Of a stretch of DNA of 64,000 bases, positions 45,741-57,893 are shown piece after piece. The position numbers and the translations under genes were made by a program. The notes under the pieces are model-generated. The model was not told the origin of the DNA. It worked only from the letters and a program-made list of their open reading frames with translations, and did no database searches. Source of the stretch: Lantana camara. Its lineage: Eukaryota > Streptophyta > Magnoliopsida > Lamiales > Verbenaceae. The stretch lies in the NCBI GenBank assembly GCA_037501455.1, contig CM074857.1, positions 102,457,501 through 102,521,500 on the forward strand. Reading direction: 5' to 3'. How positions within the stretch are numbered: the stretch's first letter is position 1; every line of letters begins with the position of its first letter.

Positions 45741-46418
45741 TATTTGAGGAAGAGGGTGAGGGAGTATCCTTTTAATTTTTCAATTTCCCCACAGGTATTT
45801 TTACCTGTTAGTTTTCCCGATGAATTGTCAAAGGAATTGACTCCAAAATTTAACCAATACGGATCATGTGCATTGCACGTGATTTTTTTAATGTTTTTTA
45901 ACCAGAGGATTAAAATTAAGAAATTTTAAAATAAAATGAATGCAATATGAGAAAAATTAAAACCTTTAAACCAAAATAAAAAATAAAATTTATAGAGAAC
46001 CAAAATTGAGATTTTTCCTTTATTTAATATTACGAACTCGAACCCGACACCTTTATTTAACTTGGTATAAAGTCAACTTTTAAATTGCACAACCAATCAA
46101 TAATGCAGCATCTAAGGTTAATAGGTATACAGATCATATATAATATATACAATTTATATATTATTTGCACCAATATAAGTCAAAGGAATTAATAATTAAA
46201 AGAGAAGTCCAAGCCTAAAATCCATATAAGTCACCACATCCAATTCCAATCATATACATGTATCCCTAGCTACCCACTAAGGTTCATGAATATGAATGTC
46301 TTCTTCTACATTTACATGGCTGCACGTTTCTGATCAAAGAATCACCACTTGAAATCATGCAACAATGTACACACTAATGATCATCTTTGAAGAAGAAGCA
46401 AATGTTCTTTAACATAGG
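45741..46418. other. Upstream region of the peroxidase gene
   Basis: AT-rich non-coding DNA between the Pack-MULE and the peroxidase promoter. No element ends were recognised. Confidence 0.5.
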
Positions 46419-46426
46419 TATAAATA
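46419..46426 (+). promoter_or_regulatory. TATA box of the peroxidase gene
   Basis: TATAAATA, 81 bp upstream of the ATG, in the expected position for a plant promoter. Confidence 0.65.
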
Positions 46427-46506
46427 CATCGACATTGATACTTTCCTATATCAGCCTCTAAACATTACCAAATAATACATATATCAAGATTTTTAATTAT
46501 AAAAAA

Positions 46507-48130
<1,624 letters not shown>

Positions 48131-48754
48131 TCTATGATTGTTTAAAGACTATCCCATTCACTTCAATTCATGGTGTTAGGTAAAAAAATTGATTTTTTTC
48201 GTTGTTTTCACAATTGTTACATTATTTTGGATTTGTTTTCTTTGTTTCAAGTTTGAGAAATGTATTCTTTTGATTGATTTGCTAAGCTGTACTTTCTCTC
48301 TTCTTTTTATCTCACGCTGGAAAATATTAATGTATATATTGGTTTTGCTTTCTGAAAGGACAACTTTGAAACAATATAATCCATTTTGTGATTAGTGTAA
48401 ATTTTAATGTCCAGATACATTTTCTCGTTCCTAAATCCTAATACGTGCAATTTGGGTGGCAATTAGCTGGATTTGTGCCTTGATATAATCACTGTTCTTG
48501 TTCTTCACTTCAGCAACCGGCATATTTCACATATGTGCTCAACACAAGATCTGAAAAATCGAATAATATGAAGACCATATAATTAAGGACGCAATCATCT
48601 ATCATTTACCTTCAAATTTACATATCGTCCTCAGATGCTATAATTCGAATTTCGATGTGCAAACTGATCCAAATATATCAAATGTGTAGCTAACATATGT
48701 CTCACAACTTAAATGCTGAAATCTAAACTCCCATTTTTGGTGTGGAACCGCTCG
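48131..48754. other. 3' flank of the peroxidase gene
   Basis: AT-rich non-coding DNA; the first 300 bp are probably 3' UTR and terminator sequence. No other feature is supported. Confidence 0.5.
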
Positions 48755-48762
48755 CTTCAGAC

Positions 48763-49778
48763 CATGGTTCGCAGTCGCGGTCACAGGAAACGGAACGGGG
48801 GCACCGATCCAGTTCCAGCATCATGTCGCGAAACGGTCGCGACACTTCATGGAACGGAAGACATTTTTATAATAAATATAATTAATTAATATATCAATAC
48901 AAATAAAAGATCATCCACTACCACAAATATTACAATAAATAAATAACAATACATTACCTACTAATAATAGGTGAATGATTTTCTTAAAAAAAAAAAGTGG
49001 AATGATTACAAGAAAAAATCAGAATTGTAAGAATTAGTGGAAGTTACTATGCCTATAATCTCTTATCATAAAATTAATTATAGAATATTTATTTCGACTG
49101 CTCCAACCTAATTATACATTCATACTTGTGATATTGTCTTTAAATAGTTATATAACAATTAACCTTATCTATTTCATTATTTAAAAATATCTCCATTCAA
49201 TTTAAACTAATATTTTCTTCAAGGAAAATCTGAAAAGTTAGAACTTAGAAGCATACAATACTAAACACAAATTCATAATTATAATATGCATGTACTCACA
49301 ACACATATAATTTTCTTTTTAACTACTCATATAATTTAATTTTATTAAATATGTTATTATTATTATAAAAAAATGACAGACCCATTTGTTAGCCCAAAAT
49401 TTTTAAACCGTCTATTAAATATTATATCAAAGCAACAACATAATAAATGAAAGGTAATGCCCATTAATTTTTTTGGTGCCAATAGCCCATTAGTTACTAA
49501 TCCATTAATTATTCTAATTAAACAAAAAAAGACCTAGTTTTATCTCTATCATATCTCTTCAGCCATACTGAAAAGCAGCCGACAGTCTTCTCTTTTTATT
49601 CACCCACGTCCTCTTCTCACCGGCGTTCCATCCCGTTATGTGCCGTGAAAGCGCCGTTCCATTCCGATTATTCCGACCAAGAAAACGGCGTTCCACCCCC
49701 GTGAAGGTGGAAGGGTCATTGCCGATCGGTTCCGGAACGCCCGTTCCAGCCGTTATGGCGGCATTCCATTGAACCATG
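48763..49778. mobile_element. Non-autonomous hAT-like element, TSD CTTCAGAC
   Basis: 1016 bp, starting CATGGTTCGCAG and ending CATTGAACCATG, flanked by the perfect 8-bp repeat CTTCAGAC (48755-48762, 49779-49786). GC-rich subterminal arms (100-200 bp) contain repeated words such as GGAACGG, GCGTTCC and CCGTTCCA in both orientations, as in hAT subterminal regions. The centre is AT-rich with no transposase. Confidence 0.85.
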
Positions 49779-50054
49779 CTTCAGACTCGTATATTTTATA
49801 GTTTACACATTGATTTGCACGAAAATTAGACTGATTCCTTAATCATAGTCGATTTCTAAACAAAGGTCAATCCATTGTATCCAGGAAGTCGTGGGACAAC
49901 TTCAAGAATTCCCACCCCCACCCCACCCCACCCTCCCTCCTCGGATAAACAACACAAAAGGCATAACCATATATGCGTATTTTCTCCTCGTATTCTCAAA
50001 CATCGATGCGGACATCCAAGGTTGCCGGCCAACTCCACATTCCCACATCATCAC

Positions 50055-50062
50055 TATATATA
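50055..50062 (+). promoter_or_regulatory. TATA box of the germin-like gene
   Basis: TATATATA 95 bp upstream of the ATG at 50157. Confidence 0.6.
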
Positions 50063-50156
50063 CCAACATTCTTTACCAAAAATATACATATACATCAACA
50101 TCATATCCCATCTTCCTCAATCCAGACCAAAACGAGTTAGGAAGGACATAAATCCA

Positions 50157-51449
50157 ATGGAGTTTTCGAGGATCATTTTGTTCTTACTTTCTTCATTTGC
50201 AATAACGGTCCAAATTGCCGTGGCGGGGGACCCCGATATCCTCACCGACTTCATTGTTCCGACACTCCCTCCAAACGCACCACCGATAGATGGCAACTTC
50301 TTCACATACACGGGCATGCGGCCCCTAATCTCGGATCCGATTCCACCAACTTTTAAGGTATAATCAAGGACCGAGGTCCCTCAAATAGAATCTTGGTTCC
50401 GCTACTGATTCACAACTTTTATAAGAGATATTTGCTCAATTGATATTACTAAGTTCAATTTTTCTTTTAGAGGAAAACACAACTTATTCCTTATGCTATC
50501 ATCGTTTTTTTCAATTTTTTATTTGAACTTTCAAATGTCAAATTTTGATCAATACTTTGTAAAAATTTCAATTTTTTATTGGAGCAAAATTACCCACGTG
50601 CAAGCCTTTTCACCAATAATTTTGGCCAAAAAATAGCACAAAAATGGAGCTGGTCGTCTGAAATTTTTTATAAAGTACAGATGACAATCTCAAACATTTA
50701 AAAGTTCCGATAAAAAATTAATAAAAAATAACCATAGTATAAGGTAAGTTGTTTCTTCCTCTTTCTTTTAACTTGGTTACAACATATCTTTAGCATATTC
50801 AACGGTCAAAACCCTGAAAAAAAAAATTCCACCAACTTTTAAGGTATATCGAGGATCGAGGCTCCTGTTGAGGAGAATCCTAGCTAGCTCCGTCACTGAT
50901 TTAGAACTCTTATAAGAGATGTTCCCTCATTTGATATTATTAAACTAAAATTTTCTTTAACTTAGTTACAACCTATGTTTAGCATATTCAACATCCTCAA
51001 CAAAATTTATGTCTCCGTCCCTCAAGGTATTCAAAGCATCAATGGAACAGTTTCCCGCCCTAAACGGGCAGAGCGTCTCGTATGCCGTCCTCATTTACCC
51101 TCCCGGCACGGTGAACCCAATCCACACGCACCCCCGGTCAGCCGAGCTCCTACTTGTCGCTCAGGGCAGCTTACAGGTCGGATTTGTCGACTCAACGAAT
51201 AAGCTCTTCACTCAGGTGCTTCAGCAGGGGGACATCTTTGTCTTCCCAAAGGGATTGGTTCATTTCCAGTACAATGCTGATGCTAAGGTTCCTGCTTTGG
51301 CTATCTCTGCTTTCGGCAGTGCTAATGCCGGCACTGTATCATTGCCAAACACGCTTTTTAACTCTACTGTTGATGACACAGTGTTGGCTCTATCCTTTAA
51401 AACTGATGTTGCAACTATTCAGAAGCTCAAAGCTGGGTTACAAGGGTAG
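50157..51449 (+). CDS. Germin-like protein (cupin), two exons
   Basis: Exon 1 is 50157-50357 and exon 2 is 51027-51449; 207 aa, intron 669 bp with AAG|GTATAA and CTCAAG acceptor. It is a secreted cell-wall glycoprotein of the cupin fold; relatives have Mn-dependent oxalate oxidase or superoxide dismutase activity, though activity cannot be told from sequence. A signal peptide (ILFLLSSFAITVQIAVA) is followed by GDPDILTDFIVP, as in the GLP 9-type subgroup. Cupin box 1 GTVNPIHTHPRSAELLLVAQG supplies His, His and Glu; box 2 GDIFVFPKGLVHFQYN supplies the third His. All four metal ligands are present. The N-terminal cysteine pair of classical germins is absent, a subgroup trait. No frame damage was seen. 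A partial 3' copy lies at about 55150. Confidence 0.93.
50341..51000 (+). repeat. Duplicated exon-1 edge within the germin intron
   Basis: TTCCACCAACTTTTAAGGTAT occurs at 50341 (exon 1 end and donor) and again at 50827 deep in the intron. Further matches follow (AACTTTTATAAGAGAT, TTACAAC.TAT.TTTAGCATATTCAAC). The second copy is shorter by about 300 bp. It brings a decoy copy of the donor site. Confidence 0.8.
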
Positions 51450-51972
51450 AAGTATTGTTTTTGGAGATATGGTGAAGAAATAAAAGTGTTTTGAATAATG
51501 TGTATCCTTTTCCTTGGATGATGGGGTTTGAGAGTAATATTACCATAATTTGAATAAAGTTTTGATTATTTTTGTCTCAACTTGTTAGATTTTGGAATTT
51601 CACATTATTCTTTTCTTGCTCTTTTTAATAATAGAAAAATGACAGTAAAGATCGCTCTCTCCTCATAAACCCCGATCCAATCAAGCTCAAACTCAAAGAA
51701 AATGATCAAAGTTCCATGCTCATGGATTGGATCTCCAATCATAGATGATCAAAGTTTCATACTCATGGATCCAATCATATGGTCACGGGGTTTATTACAT
51801 GACAGAATCAATCTTTATGTTGTTTCTCGAATCATTGAGTTCTGTTAGTGTGATTTGTGAAATAAGCAAGAAGATCGATTAATCGACAACCCTCTCAAAT
51901 TATTTAGTGTTCGTGTGATTTGTGAAATAAGCAAGAAATCAACAAAATGAAACATCAACAAATATCAGTAAT

Positions 51973-53492
51973 TGGTGGGTCTCGAGACCATCCAAATTAA
52001 ATCCCAAGTATCGCACACAATTAACTTTAAACTAGTGGCAAAAAGGTATCGATCATCGAGGATTGAGTGAATTTGTGACTTTCAATATGCCAAGGAAACG
52101 AAACAAACAATTAAAATGGGGAAGATTTTGAGATTTTTTAATTAAACTAATAATAAATTAACTAAACAAATAACCAACAACTAAACTAAAATAGAATTCA
52201 AATTAAACTCAAGTAATTCAATAAACAACATATAGTCGGGAAATTCCTAATCATGCATAGACTACGATCATCGACCCAATATTTTCATCGTTTGAATGCT
52301 AGATTAGCTATGGTTAGCAACTACCTCTGGCTCCCTCGTTTCTTCTTAGTTTTAGAGTAATTAAAAGAAACTCCTAAAAATTACTCCCTAATTAACCGAT
52401 AATCTTTTCGAGACCCTCTCCAAGATTCAATCAATCAACAGCTTTGAGCACCAAAGAAACACTAATCCTAACCGGTTATGCATAAACTTCTGCTTCACTC
52501 GATTAGACTGCAAACTCCTCGACACGAAATCAGACAAGCATTATGCTCTAGTATCGATTGCTACAAATTCTAATTATTTAGCTAACACCGCCAAATGAAT
52601 TAGATAGCTATATGCAAATTAACAATTCAAGATTTGACTAGAATCGAAGAACTAATTAACAAGCAATGACGAGAAAATGGAAACAAAACGGATAGCATAA
52701 ACCAACTAATTAAAATAAACTAGTCTCACAAGTCTAGCATAATTATTCGGAAATTCCCAACTAATACAAAACCTAGCTACTCATAAAGGAATGAAATAAA
52801 ACAAGGTTCAAGATCATAGTTTAGAATAAAGAAAAAAAAAGAAAGAAAACTCCCGGTAATGATGTTGCTGTGTGAGTTCCTCTCTCCCCGTGCCGCTGCT
52901 AATTCGTGTGTGAAGTGTCTCTTGCTCTCGGTTCTCTCTCGTATAAATAATGCAGAGGGTGTTGAATTCTTCCCCCACTCCTCCCCTCCACCATGTTTCC
53001 CACTAACTTCAGAATAATAATGCAATAAAAGCCACGTTATTCCCCTCTTTCAATGTATATAACATTGAAACTCCCACAAAATATGGGGCTTCGACTTTTT
53101 GTGAAATTTGGAATAATTGGAATTGGAATTAATGGGCCTGCACTTAGTAATTAAAGATGGCCTCCCAAAGACTCCTGCGTGAATGGATTTAATAATTGGT
53201 AGACCGAAATTCCTTTATTCCTCAAAGCCCATGTCTAGCCTTTAGAAATCAAATGCCTTCCCGACTCCCAAGCTGCGTGCTGCTCCAGATTCTTCCAACA
53301 AATACCAAAATTACTTCTCCCATAGGCCCCCAATTAGAATTAATGGGCCAACACGCATTGTCTGCCTCCATATTTTGGCGTATCGGCACTTCCTTATCAA
53401 GAAACATAAAATCAATTATTAATCCACAATTAGATCAAATTATGAGACAAGACACAACAATTCAAGCACAACAATTAGACGAATATGTGACT
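51973..53492. mobile_element. Unclassified 1520-bp insertion with 10-bp TSD
   Basis: Flanked by the perfect repeat TATCAGTAAT (51963-51972, 53493-53502). The duplicated block at 55640 has the same sequence without the insert (CAACAGCTATCACTAATAATCAG), which serves as an empty site. The ends TTGGTGGGTC and TATGTGACTT are not inverted repeats, and there is no poly-A tail and no TG...CA. No coding frame of note. A 9-11 bp duplication would suit a MULE lacking TIRs; a LINE-type or other origin is not excluded. Confidence 0.7.
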
Positions 53493-53659
53493 TATCAGTA
53501 ATAATCAATATGAAATATAAAAGATGTATTCTTTTTTTTTTTGAACAAACAAAATTAAAAATCACTCGAATAAAAAATAATCTATAACAATAACAAACTA
53601 TAAAAAATATAAATATGTCTAGAGCGGTTCTGCCTTGCATAGATCTATTCTATTTCTTA

Positions 53660-53860
53660 TAGAGTAAGAAAAGTGTTTTTTTTTTATGGGAATAAGGAAA
53701 TACGCCCATTTCACACCAACGGTTCCTAAATCCTTTAACTTAAAACTCAAATTCTTGCCATCACAGGAACCATAGTAAACCAAAGCCTTGTTACCTTTGG
53801 AACCGGCTATAATGTGACCATCCGTCGTCTTCTACCTTCACGAATTGATTCTAACATTCT
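53660..53860 (-). pseudogene. F-box gene 3' fragment, copy 1
   Basis: Minus-strand similarity to the last ~60 codons of the F-box gene at 61470 (VYYGSCDGKN, LSFKLKDLG and the C-terminal LFLL region). It breaks off near 53835, where the match to the other copies ends. Confidence 0.75.
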
Positions 53861-54179
53861 TTCAAAGTACGAATTTCAAATCAATTCTCAAGCAGATCAT
53901 TTTGATTCAATCAGTATTTCTAAACATATTTGAATAGTTAACGATCAAATTTGACTTGATTAAAATCACAAAAAGTCAATGTTTGGTATAGATTTGACTA
54001 AATAGTTAATGATCAAATTTATACTTAGTTTAAAGAATGAAAATGTTTTCGTTAAATCGTTTGATGTATACATTACTTATACTTTTTTTCTCTAATATTA
54101 ATAAATAAAAGCAATACGAAATTCAAAATTGATTTATTTATATATATATTTTTTATTAAATAATTAAAATATCATGAAA

Positions 54180-54634
54180 AATGTGATTAGTGATCAAGTG
54201 ACCAACATAATTTTTATTTACAAAATCAGTGACCAATTAGTGATCGCAGTATATTAAAATTAAACAATCTGTGGTTGACACTAATCTGTCACATTTCCAT
54301 TAGGGTTTCGGTCACAAAATCAGTAACCGATTAATGACCGATAAAATATTTGTCACAAAATCAGTGTCCGCATTATAACTTAATCAAACAATCTGTGACA
54401 GATAAGAATCGATCATAATATCAATGATCGATTAAATTTTGGGTAAAAAATTAGTGATTGATTAGTGACCCATAAACCGTGGGTCACAAAATCAATGATC
54501 GATTTGTGACTGAATTTTATGCGGTCACTGATCGATCACTGATTATTATATATATGTAATATCAATCAATGATCAGTGACCGATCGATAAGGGGGTCACT
54601 GAAAATCGGTCACTAATCCTATTTTTTAGTAGGG
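54180..54634 (-). mobile_element. CACTA-like terminal fragment
   Basis: Read on the minus strand it begins CCCTACTAAAAAATAGG, close to the CACTACTAAAAA start of plant CACTA elements, and continues with many subterminal copies of GTGACCGATT/CAGTGACC-type words through about 54180. The other end and a 3-bp duplication were not found, so it is a fragment. Confidence 0.5.
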
Positions 54635-54639
54635 AATTA

Positions 54640-55140
54640 AGTCTTATAACTTTAAAAAATTTGTAATATAAATCTGAAAATGCTGGCTCAAAAAAAATAA
54701 TAAAAAATTGCAATGTTGGTTGTCATATCACTTGACATATAGTTGTACTTTTTTAATTTGCATTTCCCCTCATCCATTGAGTGGGTGTTTTACTTAATTT
54801 ATGTTGCTGATGTGGTTATATAGGGGTATGAGTGATGACATGACTAAATTATCAAATAGAAAACTTAACAGATTAATTTGGTATTATTACCTAAAAAGTA
54901 TATTAAAGACTAGAAAAATTATCCAAAAGCTTGCTGCCTAATTTTCATTTAAAACTAAAAAATAAAATAAGTTGTAATCCGCTACATCACCTGCGGCACA
55001 GAATCCTTGCCACCAGATCATAATGTGTTGTACATATCGCCACAATCATTCTTTGCATCCAATAGGAAGCTTTCATACAATATCTCTAAACAAGCCCACC
55101 ATAATCGCATACACAGACGATCCCTCCCATTCGGGAAGGG
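54640..55140. other. AT-rich intergenic DNA
   Basis: No supported feature between the CACTA-like end and duplication block B. Confidence 0.5.
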
Positions 55141-55149
55141 AGACTCTCA

Positions 55150-55215
55150 AGTCTCAATTGGCGCTGTCCTTTAAAAATGATGTTGCTACAAGGGTAGAAT
55201 TTAGAAGTATATGAA
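55150..55215 (+). pseudogene. Germin-like gene 3' remnant
   Basis: LALSFKNDVAT followed by the same 3' flank as the intact germin-like gene (which ends LALSFKTDVATIQKL). Only the last few codons remain. Confidence 0.7.
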
Positions 55216-55783
55216 ATAATAAGTGTTTTGAATAATGTGTATCCTTTTCCTTGGAGGAAGGGTTTTGAGAGTAATATGACCATAATTTGAATAAAGTTTT
55301 GATTATATTGTCTCAACATGTTAGATTTTGGCACTTCATATTGTTTTTTTCTTGTTCCTTTTTAATAATAGAAAAATGACCGCAAATATAGCTCTCTCCT
55401 CATAAATCCAAATCCAAGTTTCATACTAATGGAGTGGATCTCCAATCATAAGGTCAAGGATTTATTATATGATCCAATCAATCTTTATGTTTATTCTCGA
55501 ATTTTGAGTACTACTCGAGCGATAGCTGAAATAAGAAAGATGATCAATTAATCGGTGACCCTCTTAAATTAATTATTGAGTGTTCATGTGATTGATGAAT
55601 TAAGCAAGAAATTTACGTCATGAAACATCAACAGCTATCACTAATAATCAGTATGAAATATAAAGGATGTATTCATTCTTTTTATAAAAACAAAATGAAG
55701 AGTTACTCCAACAAAAAAATAGTCTATAATAATAACAAAAATATAAATATATGTAGAGCAATTTTTCCTTGAATAGATCTATT

Positions 55784-56160
55784 TTATTTCTTATCGAGTA
55801 AGAAAATGGTTTCTTTTGTGGGAATAAAGAAATACTTCAATTTCTTAGCAAGGGTTCCTATATCCTTTAACTTAAAACTCAAATTTTTGCCATCACAGGA
55901 ACCATAGTAAACCAAAACCCTATTACTTCTGGCGCCGACTATAATGTGACCATCCGTCGTCTTGTCGTACGTTAACTTGAACTCCTCTACTTCCGGAAGA
56001 TCAACACTAGTTTCTACTTCCAGAAGATCAACACTTGTGGCGTCCCAAGATGATAATTTAGAGTTTGATTCCTTGTTTATGTAAACCTGCACTTTGATCC
56101 TCCTATCGCCACTCGCGCACTCCACACAACAAGGAATCCATTGATAACCACAAGAGTATG
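55784..56160 (-). pseudogene. F-box gene 3' fragment, copy 2
   Basis: A 113-codon open stretch matches the C-terminal F-box-associated region of the gene at 61470: KVQVYINKESNSKLSSW, HIIVGARSNRVLVYYGS, LSFKLKDIG, IPTKETIFLLDKK. It contains an internal duplication of DLLEVETSVDLPEVEE. The F-box itself and the first two thirds are missing. Confidence 0.8.
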
Positions 56161-56304
56161 TACCAGGTTGATTCCATTAGACAACAAGATGAAACATCAC
56201 AGGTGATGGGTTCATGTTTTTTCTCGAATTGTTGAGTACTACTCGTGGGATTGGTAAAATAAGCAAGAAGATCAATTAATCACACAATCCTCTCAAATTA
56301 TGTG

Positions 56305-56465
56305 TGTTAGGAAATACGGATAATTAGGAGATAATTCTGTTACCTTAAATATTTGATTTGTTGGATCCCTGACTTGTAGGGATTCTTTATGATAAATACT
56401 AGGTCTCCTGTAACATGGTAACAAGGAATACAATGAATTCTTTTCTCAATATCTACAATCTAACA
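56305..56465 (+). repeat. 5' LTR of copia-2
   Basis: 161 bp, ends CTAACA, followed at once by TGGTATCAGAGC, the minus-strand primer site. Confidence 0.95.
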
Positions 56466-56555
56466 TGGTATCAGAGCAGCGTTAATCCTAGGGACTCAGA
56501 TTTTTCATCATCGTCCTAAAACCCTTCTCAAAACATCGTTGGCATCAAACGAACC

Positions 56556-57893
56556 ATGTCAACAGAAACAAACCAAGAACTCAGCACCCAAATTTCAAAC
56601 TTCTCGATGACCAATTCCGAGAATCTCTCGATTGGCATCAAACTTAACAGCGAAAACTATCCGGTATGGGCCCGGATAATGAAGATGGCAATCGGTGGGA
56701 GAGGCGGCCGATCACACATCACCGGCAACCCGCCAGCACCCGAAACAACAGACGCCTCCTATGATCAGTGGGAGCAACTGGATCAACGGATATTCACTTG
56801 GATAATCCAAAACATGGAACCAAGTTTAATAACAAACGTACTCCAATACCCAACGGCAAAGGAGCTCTGGGACGGCCTTGCCACCACTTACGGCAGCGGT
56901 ACTGATCCCCTTCAATTGTTCGATCTACACCGGAGGGCAAACACACTGAAACAAAACTCTGACAGCCTAGAGGAATTCTGGGGAAAACTACAAGCCATTT
57001 GGATGGCTATTGACCGTAAGCAACCCAACCCGATGAAGTGCACCGAAGATATCGCTGCCTTCAACAAACTCCAACAAGAACAGAGACTCTATCAGCTCCT
57101 TACCGGAATTGACGACAAATACGACTCAATTAGACGGGACCTACTGAAATTGGACACCAAACCCTCAGTAGAATCCGCCTACGCCACTATCCGGAGGGAG
57201 GCTGCCCGTCTTCAGATCCTATCGACGGCGACCAATGGCGAAGGGGAGTTCTCATCACAGGGTGTCGGAGCCGGCCTAGTCGTGAGAAGCGGCAAGAATG
57301 GCCGGAAATTAGAGAGCAACAGGAGGTCCGACGGCGCCATCAAACGTTTTCCACCACCGGAGGATAAATCGGAGCTTGAATGCTCCTACTGTGGAAAACC
57401 AGGGCACACGAAGGAGGGTTGTTTTGAGCTGATAGGGTATCCCGACTGGTGGGTCGGAAACAAGAAAGAGAAAGGGAGATCGACAACCGGCGGAGGACAG
57501 CGGCGCGTCAATACCGCCGCCGTCTCAGATGGTAGAGGAAGACGATCGGAAACAGGGGGAGAAGAGACCCTTTCCGGTGTACAGGCGAGAGACTCCGGAG
57601 GGACTGCATCAACGCCGGGGACGGCGACCGGCGGACGACGGGCGAACCTCGCCGTCGCCATCACCACTCCTCACAGTGGCAGCGGCCCTCAATCGCTGGA
57701 GAGAGGTAAAGGGTTTGAGTCCTTTGACTCAAACCCTAATTTTATTAAAAGTCCAACCCCCTCATTATCCCTATTTACAAATCAGCCCCATAGTTCTGCT
57801 AGTTTGCACTATGACCCCTCTATTTGTAAAGACACAAAAAACCCCAAAAAATGTCACAGTGGATTTTTGATTGCGGGGCAACAGATACGATGA
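56556..57893 (+). CDS. copia-2 Gag
   Basis: 445 residues. The N-terminal gag domain (about 20-220) has ENYPVWARIMKMAI, YPTAKELWDGL and a UBN2-like core. A CCHC zinc knuckle CSYCGKPGHTKEGC lies near residue 275, followed by FELIGYPDWW. The C-terminal linker is basic and Ser/Thr-rich. The frame ends at TGA 57891-57893, overlapping the pol frame by 43 nt. The start ATG lies 90 nt after the LTR. Confidence 0.9.
   Translation: MSTETNQELSTQISNFSMTNSENLSIGIKLNSENYPVWARIMKMAIGGRGGRSHITGNPPAPETTDASYDQWEQLDQRIFTWIIQNMEPSLITNVLQYPTAKELWDGLATTYGSGTDPLQLFDLHRRANTLKQNSDSLEEFWGKLQAIWMAIDRKQPNPMKCTEDIAAFNKLQQEQRLYQLLTGIDDKYDSIRRDLLKLDTKPSVESAYATIRREAARLQILSTATNGEGEFSSQGVGAGLVVRSGKNGRKLESNRRSDGAIKRFPPPEDKSELECSYCGKPGHTKEGCFELIGYPDWWVGNKKEKGRSTTGGGQRRVNTAAVSDGRGRRSETGGEETLSGVQARDSGGTASTPGTATGGRRANLAVAITTPHSGSGPQSLERGKGFESFDSNPNFIKSPTPSLSLFTNQPHSSASLHYDPSICKDTKNPKKCHSGFLIAGQQIR
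57836..57842 (+). promoter_or_regulatory. Candidate -1 frameshift heptamer A AAA AAC
   Basis: In the Gag frame the codons are ACA AAA AAC, giving the X XXY YYZ heptamer A AAA AAC, a classical -1 slippery site. The -1 frame from here has no stop and runs straight into pol (NPQKMSQWIFDCG). I cannot judge a downstream pseudoknot. Confidence 0.55.

Larger units (their letters stand above)
51400..53870. repeat. Segmental duplication block A (germin 3' end to F-box 3' end)
   Basis: The sequence from the germin stop codon through 51962, then 53503-53870, matches 55150-56160 in order: AGTGTTTTGAATAATGTG, TTTAATAATAGAAAAATGAC, ATAAGCAAGAA, AAACATCAACA, GAAATATAAAAGATG, then F-box 3' coding sequence. 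The two parts are separated by a 1.5-kb insertion. Confidence 0.85.

Noticed and set aside
51973..53492. Reading the 1.5-kb insertion as an LTR
   Set aside because: The ends are not TG...CA and the duplication is 10 bp, not 5 bp. Left unclassified.
57386..57667. 93-aa minus-strand frame opposite copia-2 gag
   Set aside because: Shadow frame of the GC-rich gag linker.
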